Assembly: GCF_900108855.1 (NCBI RefSeq)
Contig: NZ_FNXY01000001.1
Coordinates: 1,077,942-1,141,941, forward strand
Length of the DNA stretch: 64,000 nt
Source: Dyadobacter koreensis
GTDB lineage: Bacteria > Bacteroidota > Bacteroidia > Cytophagales > Spirosomataceae
Reading direction: 5' to 3'
Part shown: piece by piece, positions 1-9,609 of the stretch
How the letters are laid out: each line of letters starts with the position of its first letter
Position numbering within the stretch: the first letter of the stretch is position 1
Program-made: the position numbers and the translations under genes
Notes under the pieces: model-generated
What the model was told of the DNA's origin: nothing
The model's database searches: none
Seen by the model: the letters and a program-made list of their open reading frames with translations, nothing else

Positions 1-171
1 ATTTTAGTCCCTGCAAAACATCTATTGGTGCAAGCAATAATCCTTTGTAAATTATACTTATATTGAAACAATTAGTTAATTGGATTTTGCTGATAGGTCA
101 TTTTGACCTACCCTCAGAAACACCTGAAAATCTACTTTCAACCGTCTAAAAACCAGGGAGAACCACAGCAA

Positions 172-652
172 CTACGAGAATTCAGCAATAATATTTAAAG
201 TCTTAAAATAATAGCTAATTAATATCAGTAGTGGCAGTGCACACCATGCATTGAATATCAATTCTAAACCGTTCTGACCATCCGTGCCATAACATAAGAA
301 TTGCGGATCAGAAGAAAATACGCCTAAAGCACATTGGATAAATGTTAATGTAAGAGCATTGAATAAACCCAGCTGCTTTTTCAAAAGCTGATTACCATGA
401 ACTTCTTTACGTTTAAGGTAAAAATTAAAAAGCAAAGGCGTTAAAATACAACCAAACAAGCAAAGAAACCAAGTGAGCCTAATTGATTGCACACAGTTAA
501 TGTAAAAACATATCAAATATAGACTGGATTGCAAAAAGTAGATATAGTGGTACTGCGCAAAAGAAAAATCCAAAAATGCAGAACTGGACGGTATACTTAA
601 CAAATGCAAATTCTGTTCGCTTGAATCTGTGCTCTTCTACGCGTTGTTCCAT
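172..652 (-). pseudogene. small membrane protein, probably frameshifted
   Basis: An ATG at 652-650 behind an AGGAAAAT stretch opens a frame (begins MEQRVEEHRFKR) that runs into a hydrophobic helix and then stops near 500. The next frame carries on with further hydrophobic segments and a charged loop (LKRKEVHGN) down to the stop at 172. Joining both frames gives an about 160-residue protein with about four membrane helices, so one frameshift near 500-510 is the simplest reading. The downstream frame alone would need a TTG start at 609. I recognise no family. It stands alone, with no operon partner. Confidence 0.35.
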
Positions 653-1157
653 ATTTTCCTATCAAAATGCTGTTGGCAATAAACTCTACAAAGCTCAAAT
701 ATAGTAATTCGTTACCAGATCTTTTTTTTGACTGTAATCTCACTGGACATTAAGGTTCATCGTGCTACTAAGTGAAAAGCTCGTGAGCTCACCATCGTGA
801 GACAACTCACCTGGTGCACCAGCTGATCAGAACGCAACGCAAGAAGTGAGCTCTCGTGGCAATACTGAAAGAATCTTACCAAAAAGCCTCTTACCCCCTT
901 GTTCCCATAATAATCAGTTAACATAATAATGGCTATTAGACACAGGGAATTCGTCTAAACCTGATTTCTTGGAACATTAATTCTTAATCTCAAACTCTTA
1001 AAAAAACGATCCTTTTAATGTTATAAATCTACTCTCCGTGTATCTGATAAAAGTTATTGTAATATAGGCGCGAAAAGCCTAATTTAGGAAACCCTGCCGG
1101 TAATGTGTCGTGATTGTTCTTACCATAATTTGTTTGAAATTAACAATGTGAGCGTAT
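653..1157. other. intergenic, no gene seen
   Basis: No convincing ORF. The only structure I see is a loose inverted pair GTGAGCTC near 783 and 847, of unknown meaning. The stretch probably carries the promoters of the two flanking divergent genes. Confidence 0.4.
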
Positions 1158-1967
1158 ATGAAAGTCTTTTCGCAAGTGCTGAGTTACGTATTTCTATTAG
1201 CGGTTCCGTTTCTTGTTACGGTATCAGCCTTTACTTTTGGACACCTCAGTTATGCAGTTTATTTACCCGGATGGTTTGTAAATATCTTATTTATGTTTTT
1301 TGCGTTCCGTAAACTTGGCTATGAGAAAGAGCAGGCTATACGACGAGCTGTTTGGCCATTAATTGTATCCTGGGCACTTATTTCTGTTTTTGCGGGAATG
1401 GGGCCGCCACCTTCAACTGCAAAAGCGTGGGTAGCATTGGCCCTTGAACAGCAAGTAAGATACTGCGTTTTGATTCTTAGTGGTGTGCTGACGACAGTTG
1501 GTCTGTTTAGACTTCGCGAAACGTTAACAGGTAATTCTGAGTTTCGATATGCACAGATTGGAAAGATTATGATTTTAATAGCACTCCCACTATTCGTTGC
1601 TAATATGATTTACTGGGGATTCTTTTTAACAGAAGTGTTTATTAAATATCCAAGCCAGAGAACATTGGGCAAACCTGGGTGGATACAAACTGTCTCAGTC
1701 TCATTCACGGTCGTAAGATTGATCGAAGTTACGTTACTATATTTGGGTACGGCAGCTTTCGCTTATGCGATCAAAAAGTCGGGCAAGCTTAACCCTACAG
1801 CATGCAAAATCTATGCACTCTTTTGTATACTGGGCATCATATTAAATCTACTTCCCGGCAACTTACCCGAACCGCTCGCAACTGCAAATTATGTTTCCTA
1901 CATTCCGGCAATAACTTTACTTATACCCTATCTTATGGCAGTTAACTTGTTAAAAAATGCGAAATAA
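1158..1967 (+). CDS. hypothetical multi-pass membrane protein
   Basis: 269 residues with about seven hydrophobic segments (near residues 5-30, 33-50, 65-82, 100-115, 133-158, 183-205 and 215-265) joined by short basic loops. This is an integral inner-membrane protein. There is no catalytic motif I can name and no family I recognise. The ATG at 1158 follows a stop-rich stretch. The gene ends 14 bp before the left end of the IS3 relic, so its C-terminus (VNLLKNAK) appears intact. Confidence 0.6.
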   Translation: MKVFSQVLSYVFLLAVPFLVTVSAFTFGHLSYAVYLPGWFVNILFMFFAFRKLGYEKEQAIRRAVWPLIVSWALISVFAGMGPPPSTAKAWVALALEQQVRYCVLILSGVLTTVGLFRLRETLTGNSEFRYAQIGKIMILIALPLFVANMIYWGFFLTEVFIKYPSQRTLGKPGWIQTVSVSFTVVRLIEVTLLYLGTAAFAYAIKKSGKLNPTACKIYALFCILGIILNLLPGNLPEPLATANYVSYIPAITLLIPYLMAVNLLKNAK

Positions 1968-2036
1968 TTGTCGGCTGACGTGGTTCCGTTTTGGTTTACA
2001 CTTTTGCGGGTTAGTAACTAAAAAAAAATTTAATTC

Positions 2037-2960
2037 TCATCCGGTTTTCCGGTAATATTCAGCCTCAAAAGTTGATGGATTTAAATAGTTCAATGACGAA
2101 TGAAGTCTCATAGTGTTATAATATCCATCAATGTATTCAAATAAAGCAGACTTCAATTTATCGATGTTTTCATATCCGCCTTTTGACATGTCTAATTCGG
2201 CCTTCATTCTACTCCAAAAAGATTCAGCCCAGGCATTGTCGTATGGATCATCGGCTCGGGACATACCGCGCGGCGGACCGCTTTGTCTTAACTTAAAAGT
2301 TTTGATCACTTTCTTCATTTTTCGCGATAAATATTGACCTCCACGGTCCGAGTGCACGATCATGCCCTATTTTGCTCTCCGCTTTAAAAGTGCCCTTATC
2401 AAGGGTTCCCTGACAAGACTTTCTTCCATATTGTCGGCTAATTGCCAGTCGACGATTTGCCTGGAATATAAGTCCATCCAGGTACACATATAAGCCCATT
2501 TTCCACCCTTTAAAGGCATGTACGTAATATCTGACACCGCTGCGGCGGCCGCCCAAACTGCGTTTAGCCTGACTCGGCTTTGGCTGATCAGGCAGCAGAT
2601 TCTGACAAACACGTTTCCCGTGCTTACTATCGGTCGTTCGCGGAATAAACTTTGGCGGCTGAATGGCTCTCAGATTTTCTTTTTCGCATGATTTCAGCGA
2701 CTTTCCGACGACCAATCCTAATACCTTTTTGTTTTATAGATTCTTTGATTCGCCTGCTGCCATATCGCTTCAAATTGCGAATAAACTCGATCCGAATCTC
2801 ATGCTTAGGTCGATTGTATTTACTGTCCGCATTATGACTTCTACCTCGCTGATACCGATAATAAGCTGTTCTGCTCACTTCAAAAAGCTTGCATAAGTTG
2901 CTCACTTTGTTCGTCTCGGATAGTGACAGTATCAAATCATAGACGTCCCTCAGTCGGACT
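2037..2960 (-). pseudogene. IS3-family transposase orfB, broken into three frames
   Basis: This encodes the DDE catalytic half of an IS3 transposase. Pieces in order are: an N-terminal HTH_21-like part (SRTAYYRYQRG, YGSRRIKESI) at 2627-2935; a middle part carrying the first Asp (DITYMPLKGGKW) at 2367-2612; and a C-terminal part with the second Asp (HSDRGGQY) and the Glu (NAWAESFWSRMKAE) at 2037-2363. All three catalytic residues survive, but in different frames, so no active enzyme can be made without several frameshifts. Confidence 0.85.
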
Positions 2961-3292
2961 TGCTGAAAAGACCTAACGCCTTTTTTAAGATCTCACGGTC
3001 GGTTTTTAAGCGTTCGTTTTCAGCCCTTAGTCTAGCATTTTCGGCAGCAAGTTTTCCAGCGTTGCTGTCCTCACTCTGTCCGTTCTTTGCCGCGGTGGCG
3101 GACCACTTTTGTCTTCATAGTTGCAATTCTCTTCCAACGATAAAGAACCGGGGTGGCGACCCACATTTTCAGCAATTCAAACGTCTCTGTAATTTCCCTA
3201 ACACTTCTTCCGGATGCCAACAATCTTGTTATTTCTTGCTTAAAATCAGCATCATAAGTCTTTCGGGCCTTGATCCCTTTCTGAAGTCCCAT
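2957..3292 (-). pseudogene. IS3-family orfA, frameshifted
   Basis: The N-terminal helix-turn-helix part (KTYDADFKQEITRLLASGRS) is read from 3292 to about 3160. The leucine-zipper tail (KLAAENARLRAENERLKTD) lies in another frame and ends at 2957. In an intact IS3 element orfA supplies DNA binding and is fused to orfB by programmed frameshifting. Here an extra frameshift inside orfA breaks it. Confidence 0.75.
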
Positions 3293-3336
3293 TTCGCATT
3301 AGGTTCTGCAAAAATGTGTGCCGCTTTTTGGAGCCA

Positions 3337-3447
3337 CCTCAAGAAAATGAATCCTTAGAATATGCAACGGCAAATTTCGAACAGCTTAAGATTTTTTACA
3401 ATACTGCCGCAGCTAATGTATATGTAATGATCACATTTATTGCTTAA
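3337..3447 (+). pseudogene. 3' tail of a gene cut by the IS3 element
   Basis: A 36-codon open frame starts directly at the right end of the IS (PQENESLEYATANFEQLKIF...) and ends at a TAA at 3445-3447. It has ordinary codon use and no start codon. It is most likely the C-terminus of a gene whose 5' part was lost at insertion. The protein family is not recognisable. Confidence 0.35.
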
Positions 3448-3974
3448 CGACAACTACGTTAGAAGTGCTTACCTGGGAATTCGGATGGCTTGACAATTTT
3501 ATTCCGTGGCAGATTGGTTCATCCCCACTTTTGGTGGTCAAGTCATCCGGATTCTAGTGCATGAGGGCTTCTTTGACTATTATTGGGGTAAACCAAAGAA
3601 AGGAGAGCACCGGCTCCCTGAAAATCCGTCATGACTTTCGTGTAGGATTTTTTGATTACCATAAGTATGTTAGGTTGAATTCTAAGGCGTTAGATTCAAA
3701 TCAATAATCATGTTTAAATCACATCTCATAATTCTTACGGCTGAGTCACTCAGTGGTACAATCCTTTAATTAACCCTTCTTTAGTCTTTACCAAAAGCAT
3801 TGGGTATTGTAAGCGATTTACCTAAGATAACATTGGTTGGATCATGGTATTGAATTTTGCAAAGGAAAATAACAATAATTAATATGATTGTGCAAGTATA
3901 ATCCAGTGACATTTCGATTTTAGAAATAATTTAGGTTTTACATTCAAATTAATTTTACTCGAAAATTGTACGTT
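3448..3974. other. intergenic, no gene seen
   Basis: AT-rich stretch with no supported ORF on either strand. The last 100 bp presumably hold the promoter of the T9SS cargo gene. Confidence 0.35.
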
Positions 3975-5381
3975 ATGAAAAAATTCTACTGCTCACTGTT
4001 AATAGCAGCACTCTTTCTTATAAGAATACCAAATGTCCATGCAGCCCTATCTCAGGGCGATCTTGCCGTTATCGGGATGAACAGCGACCTCGATGCGTCC
4101 TCATCTTCGAAACGTAGTTTTGCGGTAGTTGCATTAAGCAACATTGCTAAAGACGAGGAAATATATTTTACGGACCGGGGCTGGGTAAATGCTTTTGGCT
4201 CAACGCCGGGACATTTCGTAGGCGCACTTGATAGTCCACCACTGGTAGGAACCTACGGCAATGAGGGGAGATTTCAATGGAAACCTTCTGCAATTATACC
4301 TGCGGGTACGGTAATCATATTTAAAATCGATCTTGCTGCAAGGGCCGTATCAGGGGTAAAAGGTGATGGCACCGCACTTCCCTTAACGGACCTGTCGATA
4401 TTATCGGATAGATGGACCAATACGAATCTTTCTGCTAATCCATGGCCAGCAACAATTGGCGACCAAATACTGATATACCAGGGAACGGAAAGCAATCCAT
4501 CTTTCATCTTTGCTTTTAATAATCTTAGGTCCAATGCTACAAATGTATCAAATGGCTGGTTTTCGAATCCTACCGGTACTGAACCAACTACCCAATTTCC
4601 AGCATACAGCGAATTACCCGCAGGTTTAAATACCAATTGTTCACTTGGGTTTTTGAACAGCATAAATTCCAATGATCGTCCAAATGCAATATATGTCCCG
4701 GTTTTGACCAGTGGGACGAAAAAAGAGTGGTTAGATGATATTACCAAGCCGGCTAACTGGAAGAATAAAACTCCTAATGATACGCCATATGACTTCACCC
4801 AGGGTTTTGGCTCTGGAGAGATAACTTTTTTTGACATGGGAGCCCTGCCGGTTACACTTGTGCGTTATTCTGCCCGGCTGGAAGGCGCCACTGTTAAGGT
4901 CGAATGGTCAACTGCGGCAGAAACAGACAACGACCATTTTGAGATAGAGCATTCTACCGATGCAAAAAACTTTAAAATGATCGGTTTTATTGAAGCAACC
5001 GGATCTTCATCGGTTAGGCGAGATTATACCTGGTACGATAATCGGCCATTAAACGGCACAAACTATTATAGACTTGTCCAGATTGATTACGATGGAAAAA
5101 CTACCAAATATGGTATCAAGTCGCTTAGCTTTGGGCTTGAAACAGAAGGAAGAGCCATTCTTTACCCAAATCCCGCAGTGGAAACAGTAACAATTCCCTT
5201 ATCTGGAAAAACTAGCAGAGTGGAATTATTAGACGCAAATGGTAAACTCTTGCGTCGGCTTGCCATCGGGGAAAACGAAGTTAATATCATTGTTCCAGTT
5301 AATAACTTATCACCGGGGGCTTATTTTATTCACCTTTTTACAGAAGCCGGTATACGATCGAGCAAATTTGTCAAGTTTTAA
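3975..5381 (+). CDS. secreted protein with T9SS C-terminal sorting domain
   Basis: Starts at the ATG of MKKFYCSLL; an in-frame TTG nine bases upstream is less likely. A signal peptide of about 23 residues ends IPNVHA, then the mature part begins ALSQGDLAVIG. Residues about 25-280 form an uncharacterised beta-rich domain seen in Bacteroidota exoproteins (LAVIGMNSD, EEIYFTDRGW). Next come an immunoglobulin-like segment (VEWSTAAETDNDHFEIEHS) and a type A sorting domain (LYPNPAVETVTI ... LSPGAYFIHLFTEAG ... SKFVKF). The protein should cross the outer membrane through the type IX system and be released or anchored. The substrate or role of the N-terminal domain is unknown. Confidence 0.85.
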   Translation: MKKFYCSLLIAALFLIRIPNVHAALSQGDLAVIGMNSDLDASSSSKRSFAVVALSNIAKDEEIYFTDRGWVNAFGSTPGHFVGALDSPPLVGTYGNEGRFQWKPSAIIPAGTVIIFKIDLAARAVSGVKGDGTALPLTDLSILSDRWTNTNLSANPWPATIGDQILIYQGTESNPSFIFAFNNLRSNATNVSNGWFSNPTGTEPTTQFPAYSELPAGLNTNCSLGFLNSINSNDRPNAIYVPVLTSGTKKEWLDDITKPANWKNKTPNDTPYDFTQGFGSGEITFFDMGALPVTLVRYSARLEGATVKVEWSTAAETDNDHFEIEHSTDAKNFKMIGFIEATGSSSVRRDYTWYDNRPLNGTNYYRLVQIDYDGKTTKYGIKSLSFGLETEGRAILYPNPAVETVTIPLSGKTSRVELLDANGKLLRRLAIGENEVNIIVPVNNLSPGAYFIHLFTEAGIRSSKFVKF

Positions 5382-5390
5382 TCCGTTCTT

Positions 5391-5439
5391 ATTCCAAAAG
5401 AGTAGGGTGTCTTTATGAGACACCCTACTCTTTTGGAAT
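5391..5439 (+). terminator. 22-bp perfect hairpin, terminator-like
   Basis: Perfect inverted repeat 5391-5412 / 5418-5439 with a 5-base loop (TTATG), starting 9 bp after the stop of the secreted protein. The U-run after it is short, so the stem itself may act as a bidirectional terminator. Confidence 0.8.
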
Positions 5440-5735
5440 TTGCATATTTAGCCCCTTAATCACAGGCCGGTCTTTTGAAAAACTAAAAACAAATCGCTCG
5501 TTTCAATTGCGAGTTCAGCCCCATAAATCATATCTGTGTATTTAAATGACTGGCAAATATTTCCGGCATTGTTGACATGGAAAAATGATACGGACATACA
5601 TGGCTATTATCTTGTCTTAACGCGCTGTTGTCATGCCGAATCTTTTCTGCGGTCCCTAATTTGAACTGGGCATTGTAAAGCAGGCTTTCGGCATGAAATA
5701 TTTCGAAAACGGCATAGAATGCCCATATTTGGGTT
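5440..5735. other. intergenic
   Basis: No gene seen. Upstream region of the histidine kinase fragment. Confidence 0.3.
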
Positions 5736-5811
5736 ATGGAACACCTGAAATCTTATTGGAAAAATGATGGCTCCCAGGATGTTGGTGCACCTTTCTTTCT
5801 GACTGGCATTT

Positions 5812-6672
5812 GTGGTTGTCTTTTCCTTCGCAGTTATTTTAAGTGGTAATCGCGACGTGGCTGTTGCTGCGATGATAAGTTGCCTTTACATTTTGAGCTG
5901 CACCTATGTGGGAAGATGGTATGGCAAGTCCTGGCTAAACCGGTCGGTAGGACCTACGTCCCTGTCCAGATCAGTTTTAACTTTTCTGGTCATGGTTCTG
6001 GCTAGTGCTGCCGGTGCTGTATATATGTTCAAATGTCATATCGCCGGATACTTTTTGCAAAACCTGTTTATATGCCTTCCCATATCGATACTGTTTGTGT
6101 TTTTTGGTATCGCGATAGCCCTGGCGCGGCATGCTGTATGGATGCAAGTTTCACAGGCCAAAATCGCACAAAAGCATAAGGAAAGTGAGCTGCAGCTCCT
6201 ATTATCGCAATTAAGCCCGCACTTTCTTTTTAACACACTCAATAACATTTACGGAATATCACTCACTCAGCAACAAAGGGTACCGCTATTGTTGCTTAAA
6301 CTTTCTGAATTGCTCAGATATAGCGTTTATGAGACCAGAGAGGTTTTTATCCCGCTTAAAAATGAGCTACTGTACTTACAGAATTGCATCGACTTTAAGA
6401 AAATACAAAACGGTGACCGGCTAGTCCTGGAACTTGCGATCCAGGAAAATTCGGACGATCAGATACCGATCGCTCCCATGTTGCTGATTGTTTTTGTTGA
6501 AAATGCATTCAAATATTCCAAAGCCACCCGCAAGAAGGATATGCTGGTCGCTTTTTCATTAGAAGCTAAAGATAACTGGATCACCTTTACAATTAAAATT
6601 TTCTGCATTGACGGAGCTGAGAATACCGGAATCGACCGTTTATTTGATGCAAAAAGGATAAAAAGTTATTGA
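5812..6672 (+). CDS. LytS/YehU-type sensor histidine kinase, degenerate at both ends
   Basis: Membrane sensor kinase of the His_kinase (PF06580) type. Three or four membrane helices in residues 1-105 are followed by the phospho-acceptor box (LSPHFLFNTLNN, His at about 137) and an N-box (FVENAFKYSK). The usual final glycine box (GIGLxNxxxRL) is missing: the protein ends RLFDAKRIKSY soon after the N-box. The start is also odd. An ATG at 5736 (MEHLKSYWKNDG) opens a plausible N-terminus in another frame and meets this one near 5810, so the GTG at 5812 may follow a frameshift. No LytTR regulator is adjacent. I read it as a decaying kinase; ATP binding is doubtful. Confidence 0.65.
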   Translation: MVVFSFAVILSGNRDVAVAAMISCLYILSCTYVGRWYGKSWLNRSVGPTSLSRSVLTFLVMVLASAAGAVYMFKCHIAGYFLQNLFICLPISILFVFFGIAIALARHAVWMQVSQAKIAQKHKESELQLLLSQLSPHFLFNTLNNIYGISLTQQQRVPLLLLKLSELLRYSVYETREVFIPLKNELLYLQNCIDFKKIQNGDRLVLELAIQENSDDQIPIAPMLLIVFVENAFKYSKATRKKDMLVAFSLEAKDNWITFTIKIFCIDGAENTGIDRLFDAKRIKSY

Positions 6673-6732
6673 GTCGCGATTTGTTTTACACTAAAATGAC
6701 TATTTGTTACTTCAAAATTCTACACAACCACC

Positions 6733-7047
6733 TTAGATATTTTCTCCAAGTCTTCTAAAAAGTGGTTCGATAAATGTTCGGAAAGGGGTTCTGCGCTTAT
6801 GATATACCGGACGGAATTGAGGCCTCACATTTTTTAAACATGTTTTCACCTCTTTGGATAGGTGCACAAGGCGCTCAAAACTAAACAGGCGTGTATCATG
6901 CTGCATTTTGAAACCGGCTGGATTTGCCAGCAGCGCGTCGGTCTGCTGCGCCATAAATTCAAGCACTGCAGGGATTTCAGAAGGAAAAAGCTGGTAAAGT
7001 AAACTTGCTTTAATCGTATTGGACAGGTCTGTATACCGGTTCATCAT
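6733..7047 (-). CDS. hypothetical protein (104 aa)
   Basis: Short soluble, basic protein (MMNRYTDLSNTIKASLLYQL ... RRTPFRTFIEPLFRRLG). No domain recognised. It lies 43 bp downstream of a 37-codon ORF on the same strand, and the two look like a small operon. The function is unknown. Confidence 0.45.
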   Translation of the reverse strand: MMNRYTDLSNTIKASLLYQLFPSEIPAVLEFMAQQTDALLANPAGFKMQHDTRLFSFERLVHLSKEVKTCLKNVRPQFRPVYHKRRTPFRTFIEPLFRRLGENI

Positions 7048-7090
7048 TTCAGGGTTTTGGGGAGGAGAGCGCCCCCCTCCCCTGACATGA

Positions 7091-7204
7091 TTATGGAAGT
7101 TCGCTTTGCTTACGTTTGAAAGAAACTAAGCGGCTAATCTCATCAGCAGTAAGTGATTGCAACGGATGTAGTACCGTAGGATCAAATGAAATGGATTTGT
7201 TCAT
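7091..7204 (-). CDS. hypothetical small protein (37 aa)
   Basis: The frame MNKSISFDPTVLHPLQSLTA ... KRKQSELP runs from the ATG at 7204 to a TAA at 7091. It is polar, with no membrane segment or cysteine. It precedes the 104-aa gene with a 43-bp gap that contains a G-rich run. The evidence for coding is the clean start, sensible composition and operon-like spacing; no homology is known to me. Confidence 0.4.
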   Translation of the reverse strand: MNKSISFDPTVLHPLQSLTADEISRLVSFKRKQSELP

Positions 7205-7394
7205 GTTAGTAATTTGAGTGATTAATGAAATACTGTGGGCATAATGCCGCCATTGCCAATGATGGTGGCAGTCAACAAATTGGTGATTACAGCAATTCTA
7301 AACAATCAGTAAAATAATTAAAATCGCTTCCCTGAATAGCGACAATCGTGCAATGAGGCATTCCAAAATAATTAAAATGGTCATTCCGTCACGG

Positions 7395-8696
7395 TTATTC
7401 CATGACGGGGATAATCTTGGGTGTAATCAAATGAATGGCCAGCCATGCGATCAGAAATGAAACACTGCACACCAAAAATATCACGTTGTAGCCCGCTATC
7501 AGGTTACCAATTCCTTTGTAATAATCCAGAATGAAACCAATAAATAAAGGGAATAATACGCCGCCAATCGCACCGGCCATGCCACCGATGCCGATGACGG
7601 AGCTTACAGTATTTTTGGGCAGCATATCTGAAACAATGGTGTAAATATTGGAACTCCATGCCGCATTACCTGCAACTGCGAGTCCGATCAACCCGACTGC
7701 TGCCCAAACGTCTGTTACAAAGCGTGCGCCAATGATGGGTACCACGCAGAGCGCGGCGATGAACAGTGCCGCTTTTCTGGATTTCGATACACCCCAACCT
7801 TTTTTGATGAACCAGGACGAAAGCAAGCCGCCGCCAACCGCACCGATTGTGGCCGCCGAATACACAATTACCAATGGTAGGCCGGGCTTTTTAAGATCCA
7901 GGTTAAATGTGGTACTGAAATAAGATGGTAGCCAGAACAGAAAAAAATACCAGATGGGGTCAGTCAGGAACTTGCCTGCGATAAACGACCAGGTGGGGCG
8001 GAGCGAAAACAACCGCGTCCAGGGTATCTTTTCTTGCGTTAAATCCTGATCTGGCCGTTTTTCTGAGGGTGTATCGTCAATTCGGATATAGGCCAGTTCC
8101 GATGCCGACAAATGTGGGTGTTTTTCGGGCTGTTTGTAAATCAGCCTCCATGCAATGAGCCACAAAAATCCGATGGCACCCGTGATGATAAATGCCGCCT
8201 TCCAGCCATAAATCCCCAAAATCCAGGGAACCATAATGGGTGCGACGCAGGCTCCGATATTGGAGCCTGAGTCGAAAATCCCTGTTGCAAGGGCACGTTC
8301 TCTTTTAGGAAACCATTCGGTTACCGTTTTTACGGCCGCCGGAAAATTACCCGATTCACCAATCCCCAGAGCTGCCCTGGCAATACCAAAACCCAGCGTG
8401 CTATTTACCAAAGCATGACACATCGCCGCAATGCTCCAGATCGTCACAGAAATTGTGTAACCCGTTTTGGCCCCAATCTTATCAACGATCCTTCCAAAGA
8501 CAACCAGACCGATCGCATAGGTTGCTGAAAAAGCCATGACGATATAACTGTAATCACTTTCTGTCCAGTTATACTCGGTTTCCAGGACTGGTTTTAACAG
8601 TCCCAGAACCTGCCTGTCCAGATAATTGATTGTAGTGGCAAAAAATAGCAGCGCACAAATCGCCCACCTGTAATTTCCGGTTGTATTATTTATCAT
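7395..8696 (-). CDS. MFS transporter, hexuronate (ExuT-like) type
   Basis: 433 residues, 12 predicted membrane helices. The N-terminus (TTINYLDRQVLGLL) and the loop-2 motif GRIVDKIGAKTGY are typical of the anion:cation symporter/GlpT group that imports hexuronates. It acts in the inner membrane. It is the last gene of the eight-gene minus-strand operon, 58 bp after the NagB-like gene. With GH28-like and glycosidase-like proteins upstream, uptake of a uronic acid monomer or similar acid sugar is the likely role. The exact substrate cannot be read from the sequence. Confidence 0.85.
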   Translation of the reverse strand: MINNTTGNYRWAICALLFFATTINYLDRQVLGLLKPVLETEYNWTESDYSYIVMAFSATYAIGLVVFGRIVDKIGAKTGYTISVTIWSIAAMCHALVNSTLGFGIARAALGIGESGNFPAAVKTVTEWFPKRERALATGIFDSGSNIGACVAPIMVPWILGIYGWKAAFIITGAIGFLWLIAWRLIYKQPEKHPHLSASELAYIRIDDTPSEKRPDQDLTQEKIPWTRLFSLRPTWSFIAGKFLTDPIWYFFLFWLPSYFSTTFNLDLKKPGLPLVIVYSAATIGAVGGGLLSSWFIKKGWGVSKSRKAALFIAALCVVPIIGARFVTDVWAAVGLIGLAVAGNAAWSSNIYTIVSDMLPKNTVSSVIGIGGMAGAIGGVLFPLFIGFILDYYKGIGNLIAGYNVIFLVCSVSFLIAWLAIHLITPKIIPVME

Positions 8697-8754
8697 GATT
8701 CAGTTAAGAAAAAGGCGTTTATATGCATAGTTAATCAGCAATACGGCAGATTAG

Positions 8755-9555
8755 TCATTTAAAGGTGATCGGAGACATTTCTGATTCCTTGTCAATATTC
8801 CCTGCACTTTCGGTGTCCAGAAACAGATATGCGTTGGACAAAGTACGCAGAATGGTCGACGGGTATTGCTCTGAAATCTCAGCATTCAAAGTATGAAAAA
8901 CGGCCTCTGCCTTGGCAGGCCCCGGTACCATACTGTAAATAGCCTTCGCTTTTAGCAAAGCCGGCACCGTAAGTGTGTATGCATACTCGGGAACTTCACT
9001 CACATGAGCAAAACAATCTTCGTTGACCTGCTGCTGTTTACTTTCCTGGGCAAGTTTAACGACTTTGACCAGTTTATTTTCCTTAAAATCCGCAATATAC
9101 GGGTCATTAAAGGCCAGATGCGTATTTTCTCCAATTCCCATGCAGGTAATATCAGTTGGATACTTCAACAGCAGGCCGGCATAGCGTTCGCATTCCGCTT
9201 CGGTATCTTCCGTGCTGCCATTAATGCAAAACACATTGGCAAAGGGGACCTTATTGAATATCTGTTCTCCCAGAAAATAAGAAAAATGCTGTTTAGCTCC
9301 TTCGGGTAGTCCGATGTACTCATCCATGTGAAAAGCATTGATGCGCGTCCAGTCAATATCAAGTTTAATCAGTGTTGCCAGAAATTCATTTTGTGAAGCA
9401 GCCGCGGCAAAAATGATATTGACCATCTGCTGCTTTTCCAAAAGTTCACTTATTTTCTCCGCAACCATCCCCGCAGCTTCCTCTCCAAGCTGTTGTCTGT
9501 TTTCAAAAATCAATACTTTCAACTGCTCTGCTGTTCCTTTTTTAACAATCGACAT
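8755..9555 (-). CDS. glucosamine-6-phosphate deaminase-like protein (NagB family)
   Basis: 266 residues of the NagB/6-phosphogluconolactonase fold. The first active-site motif is HMDEYIGL (Asp78). The second reads GIGENTHLAFNDP (140-152), where classical NagB has G-x-D-G-H-I-A-F-N-E-P. The catalytic His (146) is kept, the Asp before it is Asn144 and the Glu is Asp151. Known NagB enzymes convert glucosamine-6-P to fructose-6-P and ammonia. The altered residues suggest a divergent subfamily, so the reaction is not certain. Its place between the TonB receptor and the transporter ties it to breakdown of amino-sugar units released by the GH20 enzyme. Confidence 0.75.
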   Translation of the reverse strand: MSIVKKGTAEQLKVLIFENRQQLGEEAAGMVAEKISELLEKQQMVNIIFAAAASQNEFLATLIKLDIDWTRINAFHMDEYIGLPEGAKQHFSYFLGEQIFNKVPFANVFCINGSTEDTEAECERYAGLLLKYPTDITCMGIGENTHLAFNDPYIADFKENKLVKVVKLAQESKQQQVNEDCFAHVSEVPEYAYTLTVPALLKAKAIYSMVPGPAKAEAVFHTLNAEISEQYPSTILRTLSNAYLFLDTESAGNIDKESEMSPITFK

Positions 9556-9609
9556 TTCCTTTTTTTTAAAATTTATGGTTTTATTATTTCAATGTGTTTT
9601 CTTAGACCG

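Larger units (their letters stand above)
1981..3336 (-). mobile_element. decayed IS3-family insertion sequence
   Basis: About 1,356 bp bounded by imperfect inverted ends. The left end begins TGGTTCC with ACACTTTTGC inside it; the right end read on the minus strand begins TGGCTCC with ACACATTTTTGC. Inside are orfA and orfB of the IS3 type, both frameshifted. No target duplication is visible (flanks GACG and CCTC), which fits an old copy or one-sided loss. Ends were placed by eye and could be off by one or two bases. Confidence 0.75.

Noticed and set aside
4274..4837. Long minus-strand ORF inside the T9SS cargo gene
   Set aside because: Antisense shadow of a clear coding frame, with no start context or domain.
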